Assembly: GCF_000340965.1 (NCBI RefSeq)
Contig: NZ_ANAY01000044.1
Coordinates: 1 to 42,033, forward strand
Reading direction: 5' to 3'
Source: Nocardiopsis kunsanensis DSM 44524
GTDB lineage: Bacteria > Actinomycetota > Actinomycetes > Streptosporangiales > Streptosporangiaceae
DNA length: 42,033 nucleotides
The notes beneath the pieces are model-generated. The model had not been told where the DNA came from. It saw nothing but the letters and a program-made list of their open reading frames with translations, and ran no database searches. Shown in pieces: positions 34,144 through 41,184 of this stretch (position 1 is the stretch's first letter; every line of letters starts with the position of its first letter). The translations under genes and the position numbers were made by a program.

Positions 34144-34466
34144 TTGTACTCCCTGGGGGATGGAGGATGTGCCGCGTGTGATTGTAGTGACGTCCTGTCA
34201 CTGACCCCGAACAAACCCGATGGCGTCACACCCGCTCCAGCGGCCCGTCCCGCCCATCAACGCGTCGAAGTGGTCGGCCAGACACTGGTTCCTGCGAACT
34301 GAACCGTGGTGCTGGTGACTCGGCGAGAGGCCCGCACCAGGGAGCGGAGTCCCCCTTCTCGTAAGTACTGCTCGGCCACCGCACCCAGACTCTGGCCTGT
34401 GTCGGTGCACACAGCTATGCTGAATCACAATTGAAGAGTCTGATTCAGGCTGGTGAGGTGGCGGCC
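34144..34466. other. 323-nt intergenic region before the first HTH-ImmA gene
   Basis: It holds the lipoprotein promoter region on the left and the HTH-ImmA promoter on the right. A 76-codon ORF on - (34198-34428) resembles nothing I recognise and has no ribosome-binding site. TATGCT (34416-34421) is a possible -10 for the rightward gene. Confidence 0.5.
34420..34448. promoter_or_regulatory. Inverted repeat at the HTH-ImmA promoter (candidate autoregulatory operator)
   Basis: CTGAATCA (34420-34427) and TGATTCAG (34441-34448) are exact complements separated by 13 nt. They overlap the putative -10 TATGCT (34416-34421) and lie 18-46 nt before ATG 34467. XRE antitoxins commonly bind such dyads to repress their own operon. 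Confidence 0.5.
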
Positions 34467-35705
34467 ATGACCATGACGGATATCGGAGCGCGGATCGAGC
34501 GCGCTCGCGCAGCGGCAGGCCTCAGCCAACGTTCCCTCGCGGACGCCACCGGTCTTTCCCAGTCCAGTCTGTCCCGGATCATCTCGGGCGCCCGGCCCCC
34601 GAAGATGCCCGAACTGGTGGCGATCGCGTGGGAGACCGGGCACACCGTCGCTCAGCTCACCGGCACCGGGGTGTCGGCCGAGCGGGCCCAGTGTGCGGCC
34701 CGTGCTACCAACGATTCGGACATGGACGGCATGCGCCGGGCGCTGTTGGACTTCCTGGAACTGGACGAGTACCTGGACGACCAGGCCATCCCAGCCACGA
34801 CCGGCAGCAGGGCCGGGAAACAAGGCCCGGAAACCGTGAACGCTGAGCAAGAAGGACGTACCGAGGCTGAACGGTTCCGTCGGGAGCAGAACTTGGGCAT
34901 GCAGCCGCTGGGCGACCTCGTCGCGATCATCGAGCAGGCCGCCGGCATCGATGTGGCCGTACTCGACGCCGATCAGGACGAACACGGTCTGACGATGCGG
35001 GCCCCGGAGCGTGGCGCTGTCTTCATCGCCGTCGCGCGCACGGAGCATCCGATGCGACAGCGCAGCACACTGGCCCATGAGCTCGGCCACGTGTTGTTCG
35101 AGGACTGGGTGAACAGTGACACGGGGGGCTGGAGCAACCGTTCCCCCGGCGAGAGCCGTGCCAATGCTTTCGCCCGGCATCTGCTCGTGCCCGTCGAAGG
35201 GCTACGTGCCTTCCTCGGGGAAAGAGGCTCCATCGGCCGGTCCGACCTGTCCGCCGTGGTCCAGCGGTTCCTGGTCTCCCCCAAGATCGCCTCGATCGCG
35301 TTGCACCAGGCGGGATACATCGACCTGTCCACCAAGAAGGAGTGGATGGCACTGTTCGCACCGGGGTTGGCGACCCGGTTCGGGTGGAGCGACCAGTACC
35401 TGGCTCTGCGGGACGATTCTGCCCGGCGTAGGGCTCCGCAACAGCTCCTGGCCCGTGCAATCAGGGGCTATGCCGAGGGTGTTCTGTCCGTGCAGGCCAT
35501 CGCCACGCTTCGCGGTCTGGCCCGGGGAGATACCGAGGTGGAGCTGAGAAAAGCGGGTGTGGTGCCGTCCGACCGTCCCGCTATGTGGGCCGACCACTCC
35601 GAACTACCGGAGCCGGACGTGGGTCTCTCCGCTCTGGACGAGGCCCTCGACGTTCCTGATGAAGACACTGAGGCCCCTGACACGACAGCGAGCGACAGCG
35701 GATGA
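34467..35705 (+). CDS. XRE-family HTH protein fused to ImmA/IrrE Zn-peptidase domain (412 aa), putative antitoxin
   Basis: Residues ~5-65 form a Cro/CI helix-turn-helix (I-E-R-A-R-A-A-A-G-L-S-Q-R-S-L-A, Q-S-S-L-S-R-I-I-S-G). The middle holds a COG2856-type metallopeptidase with H-E-L-G-H at 204-208 and the third-ligand region G-E-S-R-A-N-A-F-A-R about 25 residues later. The C-terminal ~100 residues look helical with an acidic end (D-E-D-T-E-A-P-D). ATG 34467 is chosen because GAGGT lies 7 nt upstream; the frame is open to TTG 34431. The stop overlaps the PIN gene start (ATGA 35702-35705). Xre-COG2856 fusions next to a toxin gene are a recognised toxin-antitoxin layout. Confidence 0.88.
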   Translation: MTMTDIGARIERARAAAGLSQRSLADATGLSQSSLSRIISGARPPKMPELVAIAWETGHTVAQLTGTGVSAERAQCAARATNDSDMDGMRRALLDFLELDEYLDDQAIPATTGSRAGKQGPETVNAEQEGRTEAERFRREQNLGMQPLGDLVAIIEQAAGIDVAVLDADQDEHGLTMRAPERGAVFIAVARTEHPMRQRSTLAHELGHVLFEDWVNSDTGGWSNRSPGESRANAFARHLLVPVEGLRAFLGERGSIGRSDLSAVVQRFLVSPKIASIALHQAGYIDLSTKKEWMALFAPGLATRFGWSDQYLALRDDSARRRAPQQLLARAIRGYAEGVLSVQAIATLRGLARGDTEVELRKAGVVPSDRPAMWADHSELPEPDVGLSALDEALDVPDEDTEAPDTTASDSG

Positions 35706-36450
35706 GTCACCGGCCGATCATCGATGCCGGCCCCGGCCTGAACTCCCTCTCGCTCAACAAGGAGCGCCTGCTGATCGGTGTCCTGGGCAAACTCAGCGCC
35801 CCGGAGACGGTGGAGAGCGAAGTACTGCACAAGTCCCCGCGTGGCACGCGTTTCAGCGCCGCCGAGAAGATTTGGCGGAAGCTGACCCCAACTATGTACA
35901 GGTTCTCTGCGACGACTACACCCCCGAGCTGGCTGCCGTCGTCCAACGCATCACCCATCAACCCATGGCAGAGCGGTCGGCGAACCCGAAAGACCTGGGC
36001 GAGACGATGGTCATCGCACATGCGGTCGTGGCAGCCGAGGCAGGCGATGAGGTGACCGTGCTCATCGACGACGGGGACGGGGCACGGACCGCAGCCTCGG
36101 AGAGCAGGCGGCTCGAACGGCTCCGGGACAGCGGACGGCCCGTGGGCTCCATCAACCTGTTCAGCACGGTGACGATCCTGAGAACCGCGGCGGCCAGGGG
36201 ATTCATTGCGAACAGGTCGGATCTGCGTCTGGTCTACAAACGGTTGCGCGAACTGGATGACGGTCTGCCACCGATCGAGACGACCGGGCTGCTGTCCAAC
36301 ACGGGCTTCGGAGGCGGCCCGGAGAGACGCAGGGCCCCGGCTTCCGGTCCGGAACGGGACCAGGGAGCCGGGGCCGGTCAGCTCAGTGCTTGTACTGCTC
36401 GCGTGCCCAAAGGTGAGCAAGAAGGTCGTCCCAGGTGCGTTCCTCGGTGA
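35702..36450 (+). pseudogene. PIN-domain toxin-like gene broken by a 1-nt frameshift
   Basis: The frame from ATG 35702 reads R-P-I-I-D-A-G-P-G-L-N (PIN first acidic residue) and continues to ...E-K-I-W-R-K-L-T-P at ~35890, after which it is nonsense. The next frame takes up exactly there with N-Y-V-Q-V-L and gives L-G-E-T-M-V-I-A-H-A-V-V-A-A-E-A-G and T-V-L-I-D-D-G-D-G-A-R, the remaining PIN acidic motifs. Restoring one C in the CCCC run at 35886-35889 joins them. The second frame stops at 36450; conserved-looking sequence ends near 36305. Either a true inactivation, a phase-variable tract or a read error. It is the partner of the HTH-ImmA gene. Confidence 0.8.
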
Positions 36451-36712
36451 GGCCGGCGGGGGTGGCGATCCAGTAGGACTGGGTGGCCTCACCGAAGAAG
36501 ATGATCAGTCCCCGGTACTGGGCCTGGAGCAGGGCTGCCTTGTGGTGTTCGGCGGAGAACTCGGAGCGGTGCCCGCCGAGCCGGGGCAGGGTCTGGGCCC
36601 GGTGCGTGCGGCAGGTGGCGTGGGCGCACGCGGGGCAGGCGGTGCCCGGGAGGCTGCCCGGCTGCATGGTGCGAGCCGACTGCGCGGTGCGGGGATGAGG
36701 GATAGGATGCAT
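36383..36712 (-). CDS. Small hypothetical protein with Cys/His-rich middle (109 aa)
   Basis: Residues ~25-48 contain C-P-A-C-A-H-A-T-C-x-x-H, which could bind a metal. The C-terminal half has R-G-L-I-I-F-F-G-E-A-T-Q-S-Y-W-I and W-D-D-L-L-A-H-L-W-A-R-E, a compact folded-looking region. I do not recognise a characterised family. It lies on the same strand as, and 127 nt downstream of, the RsbW-like ATPase, and its 3' end overlaps the extended frame of the PIN pseudogene by 68 nt. Confidence 0.65.
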   Translation of the reverse strand: MHPIPHPRTAQSARTMQPGSLPGTACPACAHATCRTHRAQTLPRLGGHRSEFSAEHHKAALLQAQYRGLIIFFGEATQSYWIATPAGLTEERTWDDLLAHLWAREQYKH

Positions 36713-36839
36713 GGTCGATCCTGCTTTCTCTGCTTTTCGTCAGGCTTGGGGTTCAGGGTTTGTGTGGGGCTCAGGAGACGTGGCCGCGTCTTCTGAGCCC
36801 TCTCTCATGTGTGGAGCCCGTTCGGTCGGAGCCGAAAGG

Positions 36840-37385
36840 TCAGACCTGGCTCCACGGGTTGTCCTCGAGGTCGTGGTCCAGGAAGAACCAGACCTTGCGC
36901 AGCTCCGGATGGGCGTTGTCGCCCCACGAAGTTGCCAGGGTGTCGATCAGCGCCAACCCGCGCCCCGACTCGCGCCCGGCCCGTGTGCCCCTGGGTTCAG
37001 GCTCCAGCCGGCCCCGCTGTCGTTGGGTGAGACTGCCCCGGTCCTGACAGGTCAGGTACAGTCCCGAGGCCGTGCGGCGGACCCGGAGAGTGAAGCTGCC
37101 TCCGGGGTGGCTGGAGCGGCTGTGCTGGATGGCATTGGTGGCCAGCTCACTGCCCAGCAGGGTGAACAGGTAGCGGTAGTCGCTGGAGTAGGACACCGCG
37201 CAGGTGTCCAGGAATGCCCGTACCAGCGGCAGCAGCGTCGGGATGCCGGGGAAGCTGTACTGGCGGTGGCGGAAGTGCGGGCGGTCGCGGCGCCCGGAGA
37301 AGTAGTGGGCGTGGTGCGGACGGATGAAGCTGGACAGCGGAACGGTGACCTCGCTGCGAGCGAGTTCAGGCGCGAATGCGGACAT
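36840..37385 (-). CDS. ATP-binding protein, RsbW/anti-sigma kinase-like HATPase (181 aa)
   Basis: GHKL-fold ATPase. N box: L-G-S-E-L-A-T-N-A-I-Q-H-S; G1-like: C-Q-D-R-G-S; G2: E-S-G-R-G-L-A-L-I-D-T-L-A-T-S-W-G. This is the family of small actinomycete ATP-binding regulators that accompany XRE/DUF397 pairs (WhiJ/AbaA-type clusters). ATG 37385 is preferred; AAGGAG lies 11 nt upstream, and the frame is open to GTG 37397, which is too close to the purine run. It is divergent from the XRE gene. Expected role: partner-switching or kinase control of an unknown regulator. Confidence 0.88.
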   Translation of the reverse strand: MSAFAPELARSEVTVPLSSFIRPHHAHYFSGRRDRPHFRHRQYSFPGIPTLLPLVRAFLDTCAVSYSSDYRYLFTLLGSELATNAIQHSRSSHPGGSFTLRVRRTASGLYLTCQDRGSLTQRQRGRLEPEPRGTRAGRESGRGLALIDTLATSWGDNAHPELRKVWFFLDHDLEDNPWSQV

Positions 37386-37609
37386 TAACGGACACACTCC
37401 TTCAATAATCCACAGAGAGAAAACTCCTTTTAATGCGACATAACTCGCAATACAGGAATTCGCATCTCCTCTTCCTACACGACTTCAGAGTGCTTCTCGC
37501 CACAGCAGAAAGACCAGGTCCGTCGGATAACCCGCGAACCTTCCAAGACCATCTGGAATTCCCTGGAAAAACTCCACGCTCAGCTGTGTGATGTGCTCAT
37601 ATAGGATGC
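37386..37609. promoter_or_regulatory. Divergent promoter region, ATPase/XRE genes
   Basis: This 224-nt gap is much less GC-rich than its neighbours. CATATAGGAT (37598-37607) lies only a few nt before ATG 37610 and there is no Shine-Dalgarno, so the XRE transcript may be leaderless with CATATA as -10. Confidence 0.4.
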
Positions 37610-38437
37610 ATGACCCCTGATGAACGTTCCTTGAAGGCCTTCGGCCGCGAGCTTCGTAGGTTGCGAGCGGAGGCAGAGATGACGCAGGAAACAGTCGCGC
37701 GCCGCGTCAGTCAGCTGGGCTCTGCGGTCAGCAACTCTCACGTATCCGACATCGAGAAGGGCAAGGCCATGGCCCGCCCCTGGCTTCGCCGATCTCTCGA
37801 CGAGGTTCTGCAGGGCAATGGGCGCCTGGAACGCCTGTGGGAAGAACTCACAGGATCAGGGCGCCGCGCTTGGCTTCACGAAGTCGCTGAACGCACACAC
37901 CGCGCCGACGCCCTGTATGAGTACCAGGCCCTGGTGTTTCCCGTATACCTACAGACCGAGCCCTACTCACGTGCAGTGATGCGCTACGGTGCTCCCTGGC
38001 TGTCCACGAACGAGCTCGCCGAGCGAGCCCGTCAGCGGGCGGAACGAGCACGACAGATGGCCAAAGCGTCCTCCCCCATCATCTGGCTTGTTATCGACCA
38101 GTCACTCCTCATGCGTCGCTACGGATCGGCCGAAGTCCAGCTGGAACAGCTCTCCTACGTTGCGGAGCTGTTGAAGAAGGAGCGGATCAACATGCTGGTG
38201 GTGCCAGTGGATGAACCTCGTCATGCGGGAAACAACGGGCCCTTCCGGGTCATCACGTCGGCAGACCAGCCCGAGGTGGTCTATGTGGAGTCCGCCCACC
38301 AGGGGCAAATCATTACTGCAACCAACGAGGTCGGTCGCTACAGGATGTGGTTCGCCGCCCTGCAAGGCGTGGCCTGGGGGCCAAGTGAGACGCTGCAAGC
38401 AGTTCGAGAAGAAATGAAGAGGATCAACGATGAGTGA
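37610..38437 (+). CDS. XRE-family regulator with DUF5753 (Scr1/WhiJ-like, 275 aa)
   Basis: N-terminal helix-turn-helix at ~10-70 (F-G-R-E-L-R-R-L-R-A-E-A-E-M-T-Q, S-H-V-S-D-I-E-K-G-K). The C-terminal DUF5753 domain at ~95-270 has the typical A-D-A-L-Y-E-Y-Q-A-L-V-F-P-x-Y-L-Q-T-E-P-Y-S-R-A, R-A-R-Q-R-A-E-R-A and L-S-Y-V-A-E-L-L stretches. In Streptomyces such proteins act with a small DUF397 partner in developmental or antibiotic control. The stop overlaps the DUF397 gene by 8 nt, which supports a functional pair. Confidence 0.92.
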   Translation: MTPDERSLKAFGRELRRLRAEAEMTQETVARRVSQLGSAVSNSHVSDIEKGKAMARPWLRRSLDEVLQGNGRLERLWEELTGSGRRAWLHEVAERTHRADALYEYQALVFPVYLQTEPYSRAVMRYGAPWLSTNELAERARQRAERARQMAKASSPIIWLVIDQSLLMRRYGSAEVQLEQLSYVAELLKKERINMLVVPVDEPRHAGNNGPFRVITSADQPEVVYVESAHQGQIITATNEVGRYRMWFAALQGVAWGPSETLQAVREEMKRINDE

Positions 38438-38597
38438 GTGGCACACGTCGACTTACAGCGGCGGGAACAATGAGTGTGTCGAAGTTCGTGAACATGCCTC
38501 GGGCGCTGACCTACGCGACTCCAAGCACCCCGACGCCGGCCACCTCCCCTTCCCCGCGTCCGAGTGGACCGGCTTCCTCTCCTCCACCCTCCAGTAG
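38430..38597 (+). CDS. DUF397 small protein (55 aa)
   Basis: Too short for most gene finders but clear: W-H-T-S-T-Y-S-G-G-N-N-E-C-V-E-V at 4-19, then D-L-R-D-S-K-H-P at 27-34 and F-P-A-S-E-W-T-G-F-L at 41-50, the standard DUF397 pattern. ATG 38430 overlaps the XRE stop. It belongs with the XRE-DUF5753 protein, on which it probably acts as partner or antagonist (BldB/WhiJ-type relation). Confidence 0.92.
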   Translation: MSEWHTSTYSGGNNECVEVREHASGADLRDSKHPDAGHLPFPASEWTGFLSSTLQ

Positions 38598-38609
38598 CCC
38601 AAAAGCCGG

Positions 38610-38641
38610 AGCCGCCCCTCAAGGTTTTCTGAGGGGCGGCT
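38610..38641 (+). terminator. Strong hairpin terminator after DUF397
   Basis: A perfect 12-bp stem AGCCGCCCCTCA (38610-38621) and its complement (38630-38641) with an 8-nt loop, 12 nt after the DUF397 stop. Confidence 0.85.
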
Positions 38642-38657
38642 CTTGCATACGAATACC

Positions 38658-39012
38658 CTTCGAGGATCTCCAACTCGGGCAACCCCTCCACGATGTCCAC
38701 CGTCTCCAGGCTCACCGCCACGATCCGGCCCAGGAGGTCGATGATGTAGCGGGGGCCCTCGGACCAGTCGTTGGGGTCGTTGACGATACGGCTATCCTTA
38801 TGGGTTTTGATCTGGTGAAGGTCAACGACCCACTCGATCGCTGAACGGGCGCCCGACTGGTACCGGTAAGCACGCTCAGGGATGCCCGACACGGTCACCC
38901 GACTGTTGTAGATGATCGTGGACCGGTCGTCCTTGCTCTGGAACTTCATCTTCTCGACCCAGTACAGCTCAGCTGAAGGAGTCGGAGTGAGCCCGGTGAC
39001 CTTCTCCTCCAA
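38658..39012 (-). pseudogene. C-terminal relic of a type ISP restriction-modification enzyme
   Basis: The frame reads K-M-K-F-Q-S-K-D-D-R-S, Y-N-S-R-V-T-V-S-G-I-P-E-R-A-Y-R-Y, R-S-A-I-E-W-V-V-D-L-H-Q-I-K-T, I-V-N-D-P-N-D-W and P-R-Y-I-I-D-L-L-G-R-I-V-A-V-S-L-E-T-V. This is the conserved end of large type ISP (helicase plus methylase plus target recognition) enzymes of more than 1,500 aa. Everything before ~118 residues from the end is missing. The native stop is also lost: the open frame runs on antisense through the terminator and the DUF397 gene. Confidence 0.85.
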
Positions 39013-39104
39013 GGGGTACGGCTGGACCGCCGGTGTCGACGGTCGGGCGCCCCTCGGAGAATGTCTCCGTCAGCACGTCGGCAGCGAGGAAGGGGCCGTC
39101 GGGG

Positions 39105-39213
39105 TCGATGGCCCAGCGGTTCGGCAACGCAGTGACCGAGAGCTTCTTCGCCTCGAGGGGAACCGAATTGTTCGATCGGCCGCGTTCTGCGAGCCGGGCC
39201 GCTGCCGGCCGAA
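39105..39213 (+). mobile_element. IS3-family transposase relic
   Basis: The + frame gives S-M-A-Q-R-F-G-N-A-V-T-E-S-F-F-A-S, then T-E-L-F-D-R, matching the conserved S-M-S-x-x-G-x-x-x-D-N-A-x-A-E-S-F-F-A-x-L-K-x-E-L block of IS3 OrfB with a short internal deletion. Only about 35 codons of similarity remain and no inverted repeats are seen. Confidence 0.7.
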
Positions 39214-39271
39214 CCTCTTTACCGCGCCAGCGAAGCGTTCTAAGGTCCGGGCCCATCCCCCACACACGGAC

Positions 39272-39664
39272 ATGGTGAGCATGGGCAGCAACCGGGACCC
39301 GAGAACCGCAATCGCAGTCCTCGTATGCGCGCTCGCGCTGACCGGATGCAGCCGCTACGACGACGTGGTGGCGGAGAACGGCCTGGACGTACGGGCGGTG
39401 TTCCTCACGCGCACGGATCCGCCGCCCTCGTACGAAGGGCATCCTGAGTCCTTCGATCGTCTGGCTGTCGACCCCGGTGACAAGACCGAGTTCAGCCCGA
39501 GATAGCCGGACCCGGATCCGCCGTGGCACATCTGGCCGCTGTCGGAGTTCAAGGACCCGCCGTGCCGGGAGGACCTGAACCTCGTGGCCTGTACCGAGGA
39601 CGGACGCACCATCGTGCGCGATGGTCCTGTCTGCCCTGCGGATACATGGACCGCCACAGACTGA
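39272..39664 (+). pseudogene. Putative lipoprotein gene split by an in-frame amber codon
   Basis: From ATG 39272 (or 39281) there is a lipoprotein signal: basic N-terminus, hydrophobic A-I-A-V-L-V-C-A-L-A, lipobox L-T-G-C. The frame meets TAG at 39503-39505, but the same frame continues without break as P-D-P-D-P-P-W-H-I-W-P-L-S-E-F, then P-C-R-E-D-L-N-L-V-A-C, P-V-C-P-A-D-T-W to TGA 39664. The second part looks like real coding sequence with paired cysteines, so the original protein was about 130 aa. Family unknown. Downstream of it lies the DUF559 relic. Confidence 0.65.
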
Positions 39665-39686
39665 GCGCACGGTTTCCTTGTACGAC

Positions 39687-39861
39687 GTTGTTGGTGCTGT
39701 TATGTGCGTTGAAACGTTTTCTGGTGCTCGAAGGAGCACTGATACCCCCGCCCTGCGGCCCGAGCGAGGACCGAGGTGATGTATGCGGGCCGTTCCAGGT
39801 CCTGCCCGGTGAACCGGACGATGCGTACTTCCGGTACTGCATCTGGAGGGCGTTCTGGCCG
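39687..39861 (-). pseudogene. Frameshifted relic of the DUF559 gene 3' end (segmental repeat copy 2)
   Basis: On -, one frame gives G-G-Q-N-A-L-Q-M-Q-Y and the next gives V-R-I-V-R-F-T-G-Q-D-L, then R-P-A-Y-I-T-S-V-L-A-R-A-A-G-R-G. These match R-Q-N-A-L-Q-L-H-Y and V-R-I-V-R-F-T-W-Q-D-L...A-A-G-R-G of the intact gene at 29009-29995. Only ~40 codons plus the 3' palindromic element survive. The stop TAG of the intact copy is also changed. Confidence 0.85.
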
Positions 39862-39865
39862 CCCT

Positions 39866-39897
39866 GACGGAGCTTCACTGTGGCCGGAACCGGCCAA
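39866..39897 (+). repeat. Left direct repeat bracketing the second HTH-ImmA/PIN module
   Basis: GACGGAGCTT, then a 6-nt insert, then GGCCGGAACCGGCCAAC. The same two blocks, without the insert, recur at 41892-41918. The right block is a dyad (GGCCGG, AA, CCGGCC). It begins 4 nt after the DUF559 relic ends. Confidence 0.75.
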
Positions 39898-40056
39898 CCT
39901 CCGTCGGGGTGGCCTGTGGTGTGACGGAGTGGTGGATCGAAGACACGGGTGCCAAGGCTGAGGTAGGCAGCTGTTTCGACCCTCAGCGTTCCCGCAGAGG
40001 CGTTTCTGTCGGGGCGGGTTCCGGGGCAGAATTCCGTGGAGCTCGCTCGGGCCGTA

Positions 40057-40091
40057 TTCACAGCGCGGAAGCCCTGTGCGATGATCGCACA
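40057..40091 (+). promoter_or_regulatory. Promoter and palindromic operator of the second HTH-ImmA gene
   Basis: TTCACA (40057-40062) and GATGAT (40080-40085) are separated by 17 nt, a plausible -35/-10 pair. A near-perfect palindrome TGTGCGAT-G-ATCGCACA (40075-40091) covers the -10. Transcription would start near 40092, which would make ATG 40093 a leaderless start. This looks like XRE autorepression. Confidence 0.5.
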
Positions 40092-41181
40092 CATGGCACA
40101 GGAGTTGAGTTGGGAGCTGATCGGGGAGCGGGTCAGATTGAGCCGGCTCTCCAGCGGCTTGTCGCAGAGTGCGTTGGCCCGCCGCATCGGCCTGGAACGA
40201 TCCATGGTCTCCAAACTGGAGACCGGGGGGCGCCACATCGACGCCGTCGAGCTCACCCGTATCGCCCGAGAGCTCGATTTTCCCCTGACACACTTCCTCA
40301 GCGCTCCCCCTGCGGTGGTCTCCCGCCGTGCGGCGATTGCCTCCGAGATCGACGAGAGCGACGATTCCAAGAGGTCGTACCGAACCGAGGCCCGAATCTC
40401 GGACTGGCTGCGGGACGTACGGCAACTCATGGACGACGGAGTACTCCAGCCCCGGCCCCTGCTGTGCTTCCCGGGCACCGTGAGCAGCAACGACAAAGCC
40501 AGGGAAGCGGCCGGATGGTTGCGCGGTCAATTGGACCTGGGCACGGAACCGCTTGGTTCCATGACCGAGGTGTGCGAGCGTGCCGGGCAGTTCACCTCTG
40601 TCGTCTCCCTGCCCGAAGGTGCCCACGGTGCTTCCTTGGTGGACGGCGAGGTCGCCGTGGCGGTCGTCAGCGAACGTCTGCAACCGGGCCGGCAACGCAG
40701 CACCGCAGCGCACGAACTCGGACACCTGGTTCTGGGTGATGAATTCTCCAGCGATCTGGGGGTCCACACTTCAAGACAGGACCGAGAAAACGTGGTGGAG
40801 GCCTTCGGCGCGGAATTCCTCCTGCCGAAGGCGCGAGCCCGTCAGGCCGTGGCACGCAAGGATCAGGACGAGGTACGCCGCAACCTCGTCGAGCTCGCTG
40901 CGACCTACCGGGTGTCCTGGACCCTGGCCGTTCATCAGGCAGCCCCCGAGGGCGACAAGAGTGCAGAGTTCTGGCAACGGATGAAGGAGCGCACACCCAC
41001 CGCCGCTGAGTTCAAGGACTCCTTGGGGTGGAGGCCTTTGCCCGACCTGTCCCAGATCCGTGTCCCCCCGGGGTACGCATCAGCGGTGATGAGAGCACTC
41101 GAGGAAGACCTCATCACCGTCGAGCGCGCGATCGAGATGATGCACGAACAGGTGAGCCCCGACGAGTTCGACGAGGAATAG
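40081..41181 (+). CDS. XRE-family HTH protein fused to ImmA/IrrE Zn-peptidase domain (366 aa), putative antitoxin, module 2
   Basis: The helix-turn-helix at ~10-65 has E-R-V-R-L-S-R-L-S-S-G-L-S-Q-S-A-L-A, R-S-M-V-S-K-L-E-T-G, and is followed by a linker. The COG2856 peptidase has H-E-L-G-H at 211-215 and a third-ligand region with E-A-F-G-A-E-F-L-L-P. A helical C-terminus contains A-L-E-E-D-L-I-T-V-E-R-A-I. ATG 40081 has GGAAG 9 nt upstream; ATG 40093 is the alternative if the transcript is leaderless. It differs clearly in sequence from the first module's protein although the architecture is the same. The PIN gene follows after 3 nt. Confidence 0.88.
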   Translation: MIAHMAQELSWELIGERVRLSRLSSGLSQSALARRIGLERSMVSKLETGGRHIDAVELTRIARELDFPLTHFLSAPPAVVSRRAAIASEIDESDDSKRSYRTEARISDWLRDVRQLMDDGVLQPRPLLCFPGTVSSNDKAREAAGWLRGQLDLGTEPLGSMTEVCERAGQFTSVVSLPEGAHGASLVDGEVAVAVVSERLQPGRQRSTAAHELGHLVLGDEFSSDLGVHTSRQDRENVVEAFGAEFLLPKARARQAVARKDQDEVRRNLVELAATYRVSWTLAVHQAAPEGDKSAEFWQRMKERTPTAAEFKDSLGWRPLPDLSQIRVPPGYASAVMRALEEDLITVERAIEMMHEQVSPDEFDEE

Positions 41182-41184
41182 CGG

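Larger units (their letters stand above)
38598..39271. other. 674-nt stretch with terminator and two gene relics, no intact gene
   Basis: After the DUF397 terminator come a type ISP restriction-enzyme tail on - (38658-39012) and an IS3 transposase relic on + (39105-39213). The pieces between them (39013-39104) and up to 39271 show nothing I recognise. Confidence 0.7.
39665..40080. other. 416-nt stretch with DUF559 relic, repeat copy and module-2 promoter
   Basis: It holds the second copy of the segmental repeat (39687-39861), the left direct repeat (39866-39897), and about 180 nt before the HTH-ImmA gene in which only its promoter can be recognised. Confidence 0.6.

Noticed and set aside
34198..34428. 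76-codon ORF on - between lipoprotein and HTH-ImmA genes
   Set aside because: No Shine-Dalgarno and no family I recognise; I considered a transposase relic but could not match any motif.
35706..36450. Programmed frameshift producing the PIN protein
   Set aside because: No slippery heptamer or downstream stem is evident at the C4 run; kept as pseudogene, with the alternative noted.
38338..38657. Continuation of the type ISP relic frame on - through the terminator and DUF397
   Set aside because: It is antisense to DUF397 and the XRE 3' end and turns into low-complexity Arg/Gly sequence; the frame is open only because the native stop was lost.
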